64,000 nt of DNA from Bryoerythrophyllum caledonicum (lineage: Eukaryota; Streptophyta; Bryopsida; Pottiales; Pottiaceae). Location of the stretch: contig OZ020524.1 in assembly GCA_963971425.1 (NCBI GenBank), forward strand, positions 17,363,845 to 17,427,844. The letters run 5' to 3'. Numbering within the stretch: position 1 is the first letter of the stretch; every line of letters starts with the position of its first letter. Both the position numbers and the translations under genes were made by a program. Below the pieces are notes generated by a model. That model was not told the DNA's origin, did not search any database, and saw only the letters and a program-made list of their open reading frames with translations. Shown here piece after piece: positions 22,497-64,000 of the stretch.

Positions 22497-22685
22497 GTTG
22501 CTTGTGGCCCGGACCTTGGCCCGGACCTGGACCCCCTTCAGTTCGTGGGGCTGAACCCATCTGGTCACCGGGTCCCAATCCGGGATACCATGCATCAGAT
22601 GGGGTCGAAGTTACCCTTCAACTTCGAAGCGGCCAGAAATTGGCTTCTCGAATGTCGAATGACATTGTTGGTTGATAACTAACGT
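22497..22685 (+). other. Isolated GC-rich ORF fragment next to the MITE
   Basis: An open frame (about 60 codons, no start ATG at its left edge, stop near 22683) gives GPDLGPDLDPLQFVGLNPSG and then PFNFEAARNWLLECRMTLL. The first part contains a short duplicated GPDL motif. It is much more GC-rich than its AT-rich surroundings. I do not recognise it; it could be an orphan exon, a transposon-carried piece or chance. Confidence 0.25.
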
Positions 22686-22689
22686 AAAC

Positions 22690-25600
22690 ACTTGTTTTTC
22701 ATCCAATTTTTTTTTAGGAGAGTTCCTTGTATGTACAAGCATTAGATGATGATGAAACTGGCCTCATTGAGGTAATCATGTTTAATCTAGGAAAGAAAAT
22801 GCTTGTGACATGGATCTCAATATGGTGAAATTGAGAAACAGCTCTAGATCTGAATTCAAGCCATGAAAATGATATTTTTTGAATTTGAGTCCAACTAATG
22901 AAATGAAGCAAATTATGTCTAGTTTCCATACCATTTTGAACATTAGAAAAATATGTGAAATTGAATAAGTTATTGCAATTTGAACTTGGACCTATAACCG
23001 TGGTTATTTTAGCCGAACACGGAACTTTCATTTCCACCACAAGTTTTGGCACTACAATGTCCACCTTTGGTGAAATTTTCAGAATTTTTTAGCATAATTT
23101 GTATTTAATATGAATTTTCTTTGCTTTTTCTTCAGAAAATCACAATAAATTCAAATTTCCACAAAAAAATCTGTGATTTTTGTCTCACAATTGAGACATT
23201 TGATCTCATCTCTGAAAAAAAAAAGTTTAAAAATCCACTTATATTTGATGAGAAACTAGAGCATATAGTTGATTGAAAATTTAGATTGATGTCATGGTCA
23301 TAGGCTCTGTCGTTTAAGGGTTAAGAGGTCTGACTTTTGGATGACCCTACATTTGTCTGGTCTTTTATAAAACTGTATCAAGAATTCTAACAATAATGAA
23401 GTATTGTAGTGGGAGCTAAAATGTAGTAGGCTAATTCAATTTGATCTGAGTTAAATGGAATTGAACTCAATTGAGTTAACCCCTTTAGCGCGTATGTGGA
23501 CCACAAGAGTCAGAGACACTCTACGAGTGTGTTAGACTAGGCAAAACATCATGTACACAGTGGGTACATTTCAGCAAAAAAATTACAACTCTTCGAGGAA
23601 ATCAGTGTACTTTGTTGATGCTTGAATGGATTAGAGATTGGAATGATCCATTGGAAAGCTAATGAGAAGCTGGAAATGTGTTTTGGTAAGTGAGAGACAA
23701 TAGACTATTGTAGAAAGAGTTACAAGAGAAAAAACACCATAAATGATCATGTTTGGGCCTCTTAAGCACTAAAGAGTTAAAATGTTGCAAGCAAAGCACA
23801 AAATTTACAGAATTGTATTCCGACCTAACTAGAGCAAAGAGCATTCACCATTCCATCAAAGAGAGTGTGCTTTGTGTACTAGAACTCCCTCGTTTTGAGA
23901 AAAAATATGAAAGACAAATTCATTCCTAAAGTTCCTTGACTATTTTCACACCAAAAACACTTCAAAATTGCCTTTTAGTGCAAAAAATGGAATAGCAATC
24001 AAAGCATTCTAAAAATAATGAAATTACATGCTCAAGATTTTCAAAGTCTTAGATCACATGGATTGAAAGACTGTGGTGCTTGTAGTGAATATTTTTCATC
24101 CCTTCGTAAAAATGATCAATAAACTTTGATTGCACTTGGTGTCAAAGTTTTTGCATTACATAAGGTATACCATCATGTTTAAGTTGTTGTCAGTTGCTTG
24201 TACACCAATTTGTAGAGGTAGAGGACAAGTGTAGCATATTCAATATAAATGTACAAGGACCGTAGGTTCAAAATACAAATACATGGTAATTTCTATTTTG
24301 CAATTGTCAGAAAAAATAATTCTTAGTGCAAGAATTCAATTCTAACACAAGTCAAACATTTTGCACATTGTCAAACATGGTACCAAAAGAATTGCTTCAT
24401 TTAACCATAAAAATCAGATATTATTATATTTATTATATTTATTAAAAAAAAAATGTTCAAAATGTCTATAGAAAGTTGTGGTACAAGTTTTAAAGTTACC
24501 AAGGAAAGTCAAACAATTTTCTCTTAAAATAGTTCAAATTATATTCTAAGAGTCTTGTGTGAAAATAAGTATATTTCCATGAAGCTAATAGTATGGCGCA
24601 TGTACACAAGAAAGATTGTGAAAAGATTATGATCAAAATTGTGATTTTTAGAAGTTTGTGATCAAAATTGACATCGTCGGAATCCATAAAAAATGGCAAG
24701 AGTACCCTTAGGAGCAAAATGACCTTCAAGGAATTATGTACCGCATGAAATCAAATTATCCAAATCCAAACTCGATCTCCATTATTTTTGTTGTATTTAC
24801 TTTATTGACATCAACCATTAAAAGCCTCGACAACCTTCTAGTACTATATCTCAAATAGTAAATATTTGAAATTTTTAATGAAGATGTAAAAGGCCACAAT
24901 TATATATATTTTTCCACAGGTGCTATACTTTTTTAAAAGAAACGCCATTGGAAGTGGCTTTTCAAAGACATGGACAACTCAAAAAAATAGTTTCATTCCT
25001 TTATTATTTCGTTAAAGTAACCAGTGTCAGATCTTTTTTATTTGCAAAAAATAACTCTAGAGTAATCATAGTCTCTATCGTTTCCAGTGTATAAACAATT
25101 GACCTTAATATATAATGCTATGTTTATTTATATCAATATTTTCTGGTTCAAGACCACTCTAATTCTCCAACCACTCTAATAAACCTCTCTCAAATGGACG
25201 GTGATGCAGAAATACACTTCGTCAAGAGCCGACATTTATGTCTGTACTATCTACCAATACAATGAAAATCTGCCGACTCCTCAAAAGCAGTGGGGGCCAT
25301 GAGAAGAGTCCAAAACCGACACGATGTCAAGCTTAACCCTTTCCAGGAAGCCCGAAATGGGACTCCGGAGGTGCAAAAACTCAAATTGCATGAAATCCAT
25401 GAGGAACTAGGCTTTGAGATAGGAGGTTCAGATTTGCGCACTCATTACACAAAGACTCTCCAATAATCAGATCATGATTTGGATTTATAGAACTCTTGGA
25501 AAATTTAGGAATACAACACAAAATACACGAAATACACTCAAATAGAGTGAATACAGTGAATACCATGCCACATACTATGTTGTATTTCACACACATGCAC

Positions 25601-26300
25601 ATTGATTTTGGTCTTAAATTTTGATTGAACTTTGTCTTTGAGACATTCTTCATTGTTTCGTGATTGTTGATCTCTCTCTTCACATACGAAACTACTGTTT
25701 TGATTCGTATAAGGATGGAACATTTTTGTATACAATCAAGTAGGAGAAAGCAAAAAAATCACCAATAATTGTGTATAAATATTCTCCTCGCATATGATAT
25801 GTCAATGCCGAGCTATCAACCTAGTGCACATGTGAACCGCTCTAATTCAAAGTTAAAAAATTCTTGCAAGAATCTATTGATGGTTAAAGTAGCGCACCCT
25901 CCAAAATCCACAGTTTTCACTACCAATACACGGTAACTTTAAACACTATAATCTATTCCATCAACCGTTGGATGTTGTGCAAAATTTCCCCAAAGTTAAG
26001 GTCATGGTTGAGTTCAATTTTGTAAGGTTAGATATCAATATTAAGCATTGTATTTCCATCAAATCCGGTGCAAAGAAAAAAAGCAGCAGTAATCTTGGTT
26101 TTCCCAGAAACATCCTGGGCGGTAAAGGGTTAAAATGCAGAGAACCAGAAACCGCAGAATTTCAGAAATTCATAGATATGGATCAAAAGCTCTAGCAACG
26201 CATTAGACCCCACGGTTTCAGGACCTTGACTTGTTTAGGTTCTCACGCACCTTCTTTGATTTGTCACTGCCCCTTCTTTCTATTTGTCGCCATTTTCTCC
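22690..26300. other. AT-rich intergenic DNA with repeat remnants
   Basis: No supported gene in about 3.6 kb. CCCTTWA-type borders occur at about 23480 (TTAACCCCTTTAGCG), 24707 (TACCCTTAGGAG), 25332 (TTAACCCTTTCC) and 26125 (GGTAAAGGGTTAA). Bases near 24127 (AACTTTGATTGCACTTGGTG) match the reverse of repeat family B at 44.2 and 57.9 kb. Confidence 0.4.
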
Positions 26301-26319
26301 ACAATTGTTGCAGCTGTGT

Positions 26320-26345
26320 TTAGAGCGAGAGAGAGAGAGAAGTAG
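26320..26345 (+). promoter_or_regulatory. GA-rich tract in the leader of the 26388 gene
   Basis: A GCGAGAGAGAGAGAGAGAAG run lies 45-70 bp upstream of the start codon. GA tracts are common in plant promoters and leaders; any regulatory role is inferred. Confidence 0.35.
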
Positions 26346-26387
26346 AGAGCCGGAGAGGAGAGTCGAAAGAGTGACAGTTTTGGGCCG

Positions 26388-29315
26388 ATGGTGATGGTGG
26401 ATGGGAGCAAGGGCGGGCGGGGCTGCCAGACGGATCGCGCGAAATCGTCGAAGTCGGTGCGCCTAGACGACCGCCAGGGATTTGATCACAAGTTCAACAA
26501 GACGGGATTCAAGTGCGAGGCGCAGCGCCACTTCTACTACTTCTTGGTGAAATGCTACGAGCAGGTGCTGCGCGGCAACGACGTCAGTGCCGTTTTGAAG
26601 AAGCGCGATTTCGTCAAGTACGCGCGGAGCCACCGCTTGAAGCCGTTGCCGAACGGGTTTAGGAATCTTACGGACTCGGAGAAGGTCGAGACCTTGACTA
26701 AACTCGTCCAGGAGCAGCTCGACACTAGCGTCGGGATCATGCAGCAGTGCCAGGTATGAGGTTTTGCTACTGATTACTTTTTCCCCTTGTAGTTAGGGTT
26801 TGGTTTTTTAGCGGATTTACTCGGCATTTTTTTCTTTCTTTTTTCTCCTTTTCTAACTTTATAATTAAGCATTGGCTTTTAAAAATCTAAATATTGAACT
26901 CCATGTTGATTTTGTTAATCTAAATGTCTAGATGAACGATAACTTATTTGAATCGTTGGTTGTTGTTGTCGGCTTCTTGATAATGTAAATATAGATTTTT
27001 ATAATTTAGACAATATTTATTGCTATTTTGACCTTCACGCTAACGATGGTTTATTTGATTTGGATATTGTGCGTTTCTTTTGTGTTCTTTGGCATTCTGA
27101 TAATCAACATGGAAGTCCTGCCTCTGCAGCACTTGTCGAATATGACTTTTATTTAATTTTTATAACTTAAGAGTTGATCACGATAACGCGCTCGAGTCGG
27201 TTGTTTTCTATTTCCATCTAAATTGTTGATTTTCTTTTTCAGGTGAATAGTCTCGGGAAGATGGAAGTTGACGAGGGAAGCTCTGAGGATCTTGGCCCGG
27301 CGTATAGCATCAACGAGGTGTCTTCTTTTCATGGTGAGTGCTTGCACAATGTTGCACGGAACATTCAGAGTATGTTTTGACCTCTAAATGTTTGGAGGAT
27401 AGTTTGTGAAGAATATGCATCTTTGCACGTAACCAACAACTTGATGTTGTTGGATGTTTTTTTAAATGCTCGCATGGCCATTTCCTCAGGTGATCCTCTT
27501 GGTGAAAAATTCCATGAGTTCGTGACTGAGCTCAAGCGCAAGGCATCAAGTGACTCAGATATCTTGCTGAAGGTTCAGAGATTGGAGCAGTTCGGCATGC
27601 AGATTATGTTGAAGTTGAAAGGTATGTAGTCCTCAAATGGAATGGCAGTATGTACAGGCTTGAAGAAGGTTCGTTTGTTAGTTGGCTAGATTTCTGGAAG
27701 AAAAATAGCGGATTTTTTGCTTTTGCTCTGAAACTATGTTGGTTTATGTTTTCATATGATGTTGTAGCCACCGTGTACTTTGCAAGTTGTGATCGTTTCT
27801 TTTTTCTTACATCCGTAGGGTGTTTTTTTTAGATAGAGACGTTTGCGACTCTTTGGTATTGGATTCAAGTAATACTCTTATGAGAAATCGTGGGGAGGAA
27901 ATCTTAGCACAACTGGAGGAGGACATCATGGTCAAGGATCCACCAAATCATTGTGGGGAGCCTTTGGTGGAGGTTAGTGGACGCTCCTATTGATTTCGTG
28001 TTAATTGTTGCTTAGAGTGGAATACATCCCACGTATCTACGTCATTTTACGCAGTGTGTGCAGCGTGCTTAGATTCTTTCCACTTTGGCAGAGCTCCTTG
28101 TTTGCTATAGAATACGCCATAACTTGGTGGTGACTTCCATAGGGCGTCGGCCTCCTGGCGAGCTTTTCTCAGGCAAGCAATTTTGATAAGGATGTGGAAC
28201 GTGGTGTCGAGATTTTTGCAAGCACTCACATGCATGTGAAGCAGGATCCTGTAGTAGATCCTTTTCCTTCAGCTCTATCCTTGATTGCGCATCCGGACCG
28301 CAGCATCTCTGAAGCTTTGAATGTCACTCCGAGTTACACGGGTCGGTTGACAGCGAACTTGGAAGAGATTCATCCACGAGTGGCTGGGGACCTGCAGTAT
28401 CAATTTGACAAGCCAATGGAGGTTAGTTAGCGCTCTGAATATCTTGAAGTTAGTCTGCTTTTTTTTTTCTTGAACCTATTGTCTGCATGCAAAGCCGTGC
28501 GAGGCCTTTACGTATCATTTTTTTCAGTTGAGCGCCCTCTTATATTGAAATCCTCTTTTCTTGGCAACCGCAGGCCTTCGGTCATCTGTTGAGCCATCCT
28601 CAGGCAAACAACCCTTGGGGCAATCAACAAATTTATGGTGGGGAGTACTTAACGACTATGCCGTATTCCGGAGGTAGCAGTGGCTCGCAGATGTTTCCAA
28701 TTGGCGATTCGATTCCAACTGAGCCATCCACTCTTGAACAGACGACACCGGAACTTTGGGCCGAGAAGTTATTGAACGAGCAGGCTCTCTGGGAGGTCAG
28801 CTAACTTCTTGTGTGTCCTCGACATTCCTAATTGTCTTTATTACATTTTTGGACGAACGATTATTTTTAGATATCAAATGGACCTGTTTGAATGCTTTGA
28901 CGTCCTGCGTGAACGTAGCAGGGACCCATGTTCACACAGGTCGTCATTGTTTTTGCGGTTGTATACAATGTGGTATTTGTTCGATATAGCACCACCTCAA
29001 GTGACAGTGGTCTTCAAGCTACAGTGCATATGTTCGTTGGAGGATGTTAGAAGTTTTGTACATGCTAGCATACGATGTGGTCTTTGTTCAATACTAGAGT
29101 TACCACCTCAAGTGGAAGCTGTAGTCTACAAGCTGCACTAGTGCAATAGACGATGATGAATCTGTGAGTAGATGCAGTTTGTAACATCATCCCTTCAACA
29201 ATTCATACTATGCAAGTTTCTCTCTCTAACTTGTGCTTTTGTTGACGTTGATCAGGGCTCGTCAAGTCCACTATGGTCGCATCTTTGGTCTCCAGTGCAT
29301 CACAAAATATCATAG
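26388..29315 (+). CDS. Unrecognised multi-exon protein (about 429 aa)
   Basis: Exons 26388-26753, 27243-27333, 27490-27621, 27833-27972, 28143-28421 and 28574-28795 join in phase (410 codons). The frame may then stop three codons later at 28804 (giving 412 aa), or splice to 29256-29315, which adds GSSSPLWSHLWSPVHHKIS. I prefer the spliced form because GAG|gtcagc is a usable donor and the extension keeps the Leu-Trp pattern of ELWAEKLLNEQALWE. The N-terminal 120 residues are basic and probably globular-helical (DRQGFDHKFNKTGFKCEAQR, FYYFLVKCYEQVL, FRNLTDSEKVETLTKLVQEQ). The middle has a helix-forming stretch (FHEFVTELKRKA, VQRLEQFGMQIMLKLK). The C-terminal third is Pro/Ser/Gly-rich. There is no signal peptide or membrane segment. 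I do not recognise the family. Confidence 0.7.
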
Positions 29316-29951
29316 TCGCCGCCATTTCACTTTTCAGTATGCGCCGGTGGTTTTTTCGCTTTATTTCAAGAAAAACATCATTTTTTGCCACCGGCTTCAA
29401 GTTCTCTGCTTGTATATACCATTTATAGTCACCTCTTCCTCAATTCCAGGAGTTTTGTAATTATATTTCAATCTTCTTTCATTTTACAGGACATCTACTT
29501 GTTATTGTTGTCTGATGTCATTTTTTCATCAAAATTGTACTGAAGTGCTAAAATCATAAGGTAATACTTGTTCCATCTTAATCATGGCATGTGATTGTCT
29601 AGTACTAACCTTCTTTATGTTTTTCCGGCACGTGATCCACCTCCAACCCGCTAATCATCGTCAGGTATGTTTACATGCTAACATTTGGAATTCTAACTCA
29701 TCTAATTCTTGTAAGCCATCTTAAACCGGAGGCCCTGGTTTTTGAAAATTGTGGATCCATACTACCATTATATAATTCTTGATTGCTATTATAGTGAATG
29801 ATTGCGATTACAGTCGTTTGTCATGTACTAGGATCAGTATACATCTACTCTTGCATGTAAGGATCATTGTCAAATCGATTTAGTAAGTTAACATTGGCAT
29901 TCATTTGACCTTATTGATATGCTATGCTTGAGCTAAGATGTTTCCTTGGAC
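29316..29951. other. Intergenic DNA between converging genes
   Basis: About 640 bp separates the 3' ends of the plus-strand 26388 gene and the minus-strand HAP2 gene. No gene seen; both transcript ends should lie here. Confidence 0.4.
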
Positions 29952-59471
<29,520 letters not shown>

Positions 59472-59750
59472 CTTCAAGGTAAAATAATAAATAAATAAAT
59501 AAATAAGAGGATAACAATTTTTTGTTTCAGGATTATTATGAGATATATTGATATATCACTAAATTATAAATAATATGTACAAACTCATTTCATGTGTAAT
59601 CACAATGAATTACAATAGAATTCAATTTTTAGAAACATTTCCAATTATTAATTCATAATTAAAGCATCAAAATTATTTTTTGATAGTTTCTTATAACTAT
59701 ATCTCAATTGATATTTAGAATATCAAGATTAGACGGTGAGATTTTTAAAA

Positions 59751-59756
<6 letters not shown>

Positions 59757-59794
<38 letters not shown>
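59757..59794. repeat. (TA)n microsatellite
   Basis: About 19 TA units upstream (minus sense) of the first HAP2 exon found. Confidence 0.9.
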
Positions 59795-59797
<3 letters not shown>

Positions 59798-60300
59798 TCA
59801 TGATATTTTATAATTATATGCTGAAATTTGAGAAAAAAATAAAATTTACAACAAAAATTGATGAATTATTAAGCTACAATGAACTTTAAATTTTGTAGTG
59901 GATGGTGGCATAATATATTAGCTATTTTAGAATATCGATAAGATATCTTATAGGCAATATATGGTTTAGATGAATACACTTTTAAAATTTAAAGTGATTT
60001 CAAACTTAAGTCTTTTAATTTTTTAATTTTACAAAATAAATGCCATTAATTTGTTTCAAAAATTAATGCAAGTCCTTGTCTTTTGGATCATTTATGCCAG
60101 TAGAATAAAAAATTTGCAAATGATTGTTAACCATAAAATTAGTAGTTCTGGTAAAAATAGGGATAGAATAGTGAATCTTTTATTGAATAAAGACTTAGCG
60201 GATGAAAATTGTCCAAATGGATGAAACTGATTGACTTATGAAGTCCAACACATCTGGTTTTCATCCATCAAGGGGTTGAATTAGGATTTGGAGATGATGA

Positions 60301-61313
60301 GAAGCTTTGTCCTTTGACCTTTCTCTCTCTCTCCTCTCTCTCTCTTCTTTAGTGCAGCGATTCCATGCTTTGCACAAAACTCTTTCCTCTACATGAAAAC
60401 AATATCATCATCAAATCTACTCATAAATCTACCGTGAGGTACATTTGTTGATAGCATGTGATATTGTGACGAAATCTACATAAGTGACCACTTATTTCCT
60501 ATAAGGTACATCACCATACAACACAACTTGTATACGTACAAGCCACTCCCCCACTATTTGTATACACACATGTACTAGTCACTCATTACAACACATGATC
60601 CGTTGTAATAACCAAATTGTAGAGTGCACTACTACTCGATATCTTAGTGTCCACTACCGGCGCTACTAGACACATACACCATCCTACACGTGGACTCAGT
60701 CAAGCTCTTATGCCCATTAAGTCATCCTTTCAGTAGGATTAGCTATGTTCCTCTTGAACGGGTCCCCGGTCCCTGTTTGTCGCAAACTTTACTTTTCATA
60801 GGACTTCGCGTGCATATTGTGCTTGTGCCACTAGACCTGCTGCTGCGGTACTTCCTGGCTTGTTCTTTTCTAGGTGCTTGTACTTCTGATATTATACTCG
60901 TTTTGGTCCTCTCTATAGAGAATTTTCTTGATATTACATGATGTTGTGATGCAATGTTGCTACTTTAGATCTGAATTTATGGTTTTGATAATAAGATGTT
61001 GCCATGCTGCCAACACCTTGTGTGCGATTACTAACAAACTACTTGTTTGTTGATTTTCATGGCGCAGGTGAGGCGACGCATCTTTAGATTTGGGTTTAAT
61101 TATACCCTCATCTCTACATTCTTGCAAATTCTTTCCTGGTGCTTTTCTAAGTCTCCGCTTCAGTACTTAGTCATGTTGGTAGTTGTTTTTTTTACTGCTA
61201 TAGTGACACTTGATATTGTGTCTCAATTGCCGTACTATGTATGGTGGAACTTCATATTGCCCAATTGTGAGAAAGAATTGCCCTAAAAAGGAGTGGCTGG
61301 TAAAATGCAACGC

Positions 61314-61344
<31 letters not shown>

Positions 61345-61350
61345 TTCTTA
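60301..61350. other. Region with CT microsatellites and unassigned ORFs
   Basis: CT-rich runs lie at 60322-60350 and 61310-61350. Two plus-strand frames (60690-60941 and 61047-61286) encode hydrophobic peptides; the second follows a possible acceptor (GCGCAG|GTGAGG) and contains LISTFLQILSWCF and YLVMLVVVFFTAIVTLDIV. I do not recognise either and cannot tell them from chance. Confidence 0.25.
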
Positions 61351-61589
61351 TAAAACAATACGATTATAAAATGAACCTACTGATATAGCAAAGTGGATAA
61401 TAACACCATACAACTCTAATATTTCTACAACTAAAAACCTAGCAATTTGTAAGATGGACGGTTGCAATAAGAGTATATTTACTTGTTTAAGCTCTTCTAT
61501 GGCAACTCCAAGCTATATACATGGCGATAATCAAAATGATATTCTTTGAAACTGCTTGATTTTTAGTAAACTTAGCGTGTGTACTAAAA

Positions 61590-61690
61590 TCCTACATATA
61601 CTTGTGTATACTTGTACATATGTCTACAAGTATGTACATACTTGTACGTACTTGTATGTACTTGCACATACTTGTACCAAATGTACATAT
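61590..61690. repeat. Imperfect TACTTGTACA repeat
   Basis: About 100 bp of TACTTGTACATA/TACTTGTATG variants, partly self-complementary (GTACATAC / GTATGTAC). Confidence 0.75.
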
Positions 61691-61849
61691 TGTACAATGA
61701 AAGTACATCCTCGTAGAATTATACTGGTAGTTGGACTGCAGTCTACAGAGACCAAACATGGTTGGTAATGGTCACTAGATTAATATTATCTATGACGAAG
61801 CATGGTCAACATAGATGTGCTTAACACCATCAATAAAAGTAGGTTCTTC

Positions 61850-62340
61850 TCTAGACATCAACTTCTTGTGTTGAAGATTTCAGGAAACACATCTATATCC
61901 GTCCTCAAACAATGTGCACCTCTTTGCGGCGAATGAATATATTTCCACATGGAAATGAATTGCACTACGCAATGATCAAGACGGATGGTCGATGGACTGC
62001 TAGTTCTCCAAGGCACAACATGATATGGGCTGGGTATGAGTTTAGGGATTGTGCTTTTGGACATCAACTGCCTCATTGTATTTTTTTGTGCTAATAATTT
62101 TATCACCAATCTTGACAGCTTTTCAAAACTTGTTGATGCTCAATATGTAAGTCCCTACCAAGATGAGTTTCAAAGAAAAGGGGGAAGGCTCGGTCTAACT
62201 CGCTACCAGTGCCTGGTCTCCTGCTATTGTTGTTGCTGGCTCGCACACCCTACTGCGGATGCTGCATTCCTCTCTTTCCCTTTACCTCTGCCGTTTTCAC
62301 CGACACCGTTGTCGTGTAGAGAGTATTTGCATTAGAAAAA
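61850..62340. other. Unassigned ORF region
   Basis: The plus frame at 61912-62094 (MCTSLRRMNIFPHGNELHYA) and the overlapping minus frame at 61858-62109 are both open. Neither matches a family I know. It may be a decayed transposon or gene piece. Confidence 0.2.
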
Positions 62341-62549
62341 TGTAGGGTTCTTGGCTGCACCTAGTTTAGAGAGAGAAAGAGAGAATATGGAACATATGAT
62401 TTTGTATAGAAGTCCATATAAACTCATAAGTCCTCTTCTAGCATATGAGAAAGGCCTCCAATCTTCAACTTGTATAATAAAATTCAATATACATATAATA
62501 AGACATGATGTAGATGTCTTGTAGAACTTGTCTCTCAAAAATTTAATTC

Positions 62550-62830
62550 AAAACATTAATTATCCATAATCTAGATCAAGCTAAAATTAAAATCTGATTA
62601 AATTAACTAATTTTACTTAATAGTAATTAATTAATAGTTAAGATAATTATATCTAACTAATATGATTAATCCACTTAATCTTAGTTAAGCTAATTAATTA
62701 CAATTAGAATAATTAATCTTACTTAACACAAATAATCTTGATTAAGATAACTAATTCCCTAATTACCCTCAATCCCACATACCCTTATCCTTACATATCC
62801 TAACCACTTCATACCCTTCTCCTATATACC
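62550..62830. repeat. TTAATTA / TTAATCTTA-rich low-complexity DNA
   Basis: Repeated CTAATTAATTA, TTAATCTTA and TTAGTTAA strings, then an ATACCCTTA run (five times at 62778-62832). No gene seen. The final 1.2 kb also shows nothing I can assign. Confidence 0.5.
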
Positions 62831-64000
62831 CTTACTTCCTTTGAAATCATTTTTCTAACCTCTCATTAAGTATAAACCGAATCCAAACTCTCTTTTAAAC
62901 TTTTAATTAACCTTCTAATTTAAAACATCACTATGGTTTCATACAAACTTGGAATGAGACGTGATATGACTACTTGAAAAGCCACTACAACACACCACAT
63001 GCACACCTCATTTCATGTTCAAAAACTCATTTGGCCAGCCGCTATGTGCAATCAAAGTTACTTCTTATAAAAACTCAAGTCAACTGAACCATCTTCTTTC
63101 AAACTAGTGCTATGACTTTATTAAAGCTTTAAATAGAGCATAAAATAGCTATTTAAAAATTATTTACAGAGTACAAACACTCACCAAAGATGTCATTTAG
63201 AGATACTTTGTACAGCTTACTACAAGCCTTCAAACCTACTGCTCATGAAAACATGGGGCAATAGATCCCCCTGTATTCAACAAGAAGCCGTTTATTCATA
63301 CTTTTAGTTTTAAGACCGAGAAAAAAGCTTCATAGAGAACTAACAACAAGGGCTACCACATACTAAAAATTCAAAATCATCTAGAATAAACACGACCAGA
63401 GAGAACCCCTGTAGTCCAGCCCCTTTTTGATAAGGAAGAACCCAACCCCCAAAAAGGGGGAAGGAGCCAATCACAACCGACCTCAGTCCATGCAAAGGCC
63501 ACATGGGCATCTTAAAACCCATTGGTTGCTCAAATTCTCCCCATTATCAACTCTTATCATCCCTCTAGCCCTTCTATCCTTTGCATTTTAAAACTCTAAC
63601 TACCTGGTCATCAATCTAAAGACCAAGTTTCTTCAACAACAACAAATAAGTACAAATATATGAAGAAAAGTAACAATTAATGGTCTCAATTTCAGCCTCT
63701 AGATGGTTTAAAGATGTAAAAATTCAAGAATTTCACGAAGAATAGCAGCAATATAACTTGCCTACCTTTTACCATCCAAGTGTTTGAGCGGGCCTTAAAG
63801 CCAAAGATGGTGACCAAAGTCATTGGACAAGCGGGTCACTATTTGACCTTCATTAGTTTTTTGAAAACACCCTTCAAACACCACTTGATGGCCTTCGATA
63901 AACACAACTTCAACCTCCAAGACGATTACTAAAGTTCTTGCATCTAGTTGCAAACTTATGAAACTTGTCAATAGAAGTTGTTGAGGATCAAAATTGGTAC

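Noticed and set aside
61858-62109. Minus-strand peptide with PQRGAHCLRTDIDVF, resembling the HAP2 Cys-Leu-Arg motif
   Set aside because: The HAP2 exon at 59398-59471 already supplies that motif with correct splice phase, and the rest of this ORF does not fit HAP2.
63340-63522. Minus-strand 60-codon ORF (starts MGFKMPMWPLHGLRSVVIGS)
   Set aside because: It could be a retrotransposon 3' region, but I saw no reverse transcriptase or other supporting feature.

Overview
The window looks like nuclear DNA of a streptophyte (a land plant or a close algal relative). It holds intron-rich genes with GT/AG junctions, a plastid-type biotin carboxyl carrier protein, a plant-style RNA polymerase III subunit, a cyanobacterial-type kinase with a transit-like N-terminus, TTTAGGG-like motifs, MITEs and very AT-rich intergenic DNA. 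I cannot name the species. DD34E Tc1-like transposons are uncommon among described flowering-plant elements (mostly DD39D), so a non-flowering lineage is a reasonable guess. One 200-base run of N marks an assembly gap.

Left half (1-29.3 kb), six loci. (1) 1-396, minus: 5' part of an unrecognised protein running off the edge. (2) 6158-8041, plus: seven-exon RPC8 (Pol III subunit, Rpc25/Rpb7 family), 189 aa. (3) 11808-12571, minus: four in-phase exons of a pullulanase/limit dextrinase, cut at both ends. (4) 12818-17293, plus: 14-exon, 549-aa cyanobacterial-type Ser/Thr kinase with a C-terminal membrane segment, probably plastidial. (5) 19444-21337, plus: seven-exon, 272-aa chloroplast BCCP of heteromeric acetyl-CoA carboxylase. 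(6) 26388-29315, plus: an unrecognised protein of about 429 aa. Between them lie MITEs, hairpin elements and a dispersed repeat of about 240 bp whose copies often border on AACCCTTAA-like sequence.

Right half (29.9-59.5 kb) is, by my reading, mostly one minus-strand gene: HAP2/GCS1, the gamete membrane fusion protein. I could read 14 exons from 59471 down to 29952. All their splice phases agree and together they give 645 aa; the N-terminal exons (signal peptide and first cysteine-rich part) were not found. The last exon carries a lysine-rich then strongly glutamate-rich cytoplasmic tail. The introns are stuffed with mobile DNA: a 3712-bp Tc1-like element nested in a MITE, a second 2779-bp Tc1-like element, a decayed Helitron-type helicase, a PIF/Harbinger-like MITE, long AT microsatellites and two copies of a ~0.9-kb repeat (one of them in the 9.6-kb intron).

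The most unusual structure is the Tc1-like pair. Their terminal inverted repeats are built from alternating tandem subunits of about 180 and 190 bp: five per arm in one element (946-bp arms) and three per arm in the other (about 574 bp). The two differ by one AB dimer added to both arms. Both transposase genes are broken (a nonsense codon in one, a 1-bp frameshift in the other). The last 4.5 kb (59.5-64 kb) holds simple repeats and short ORFs that I could not assign.
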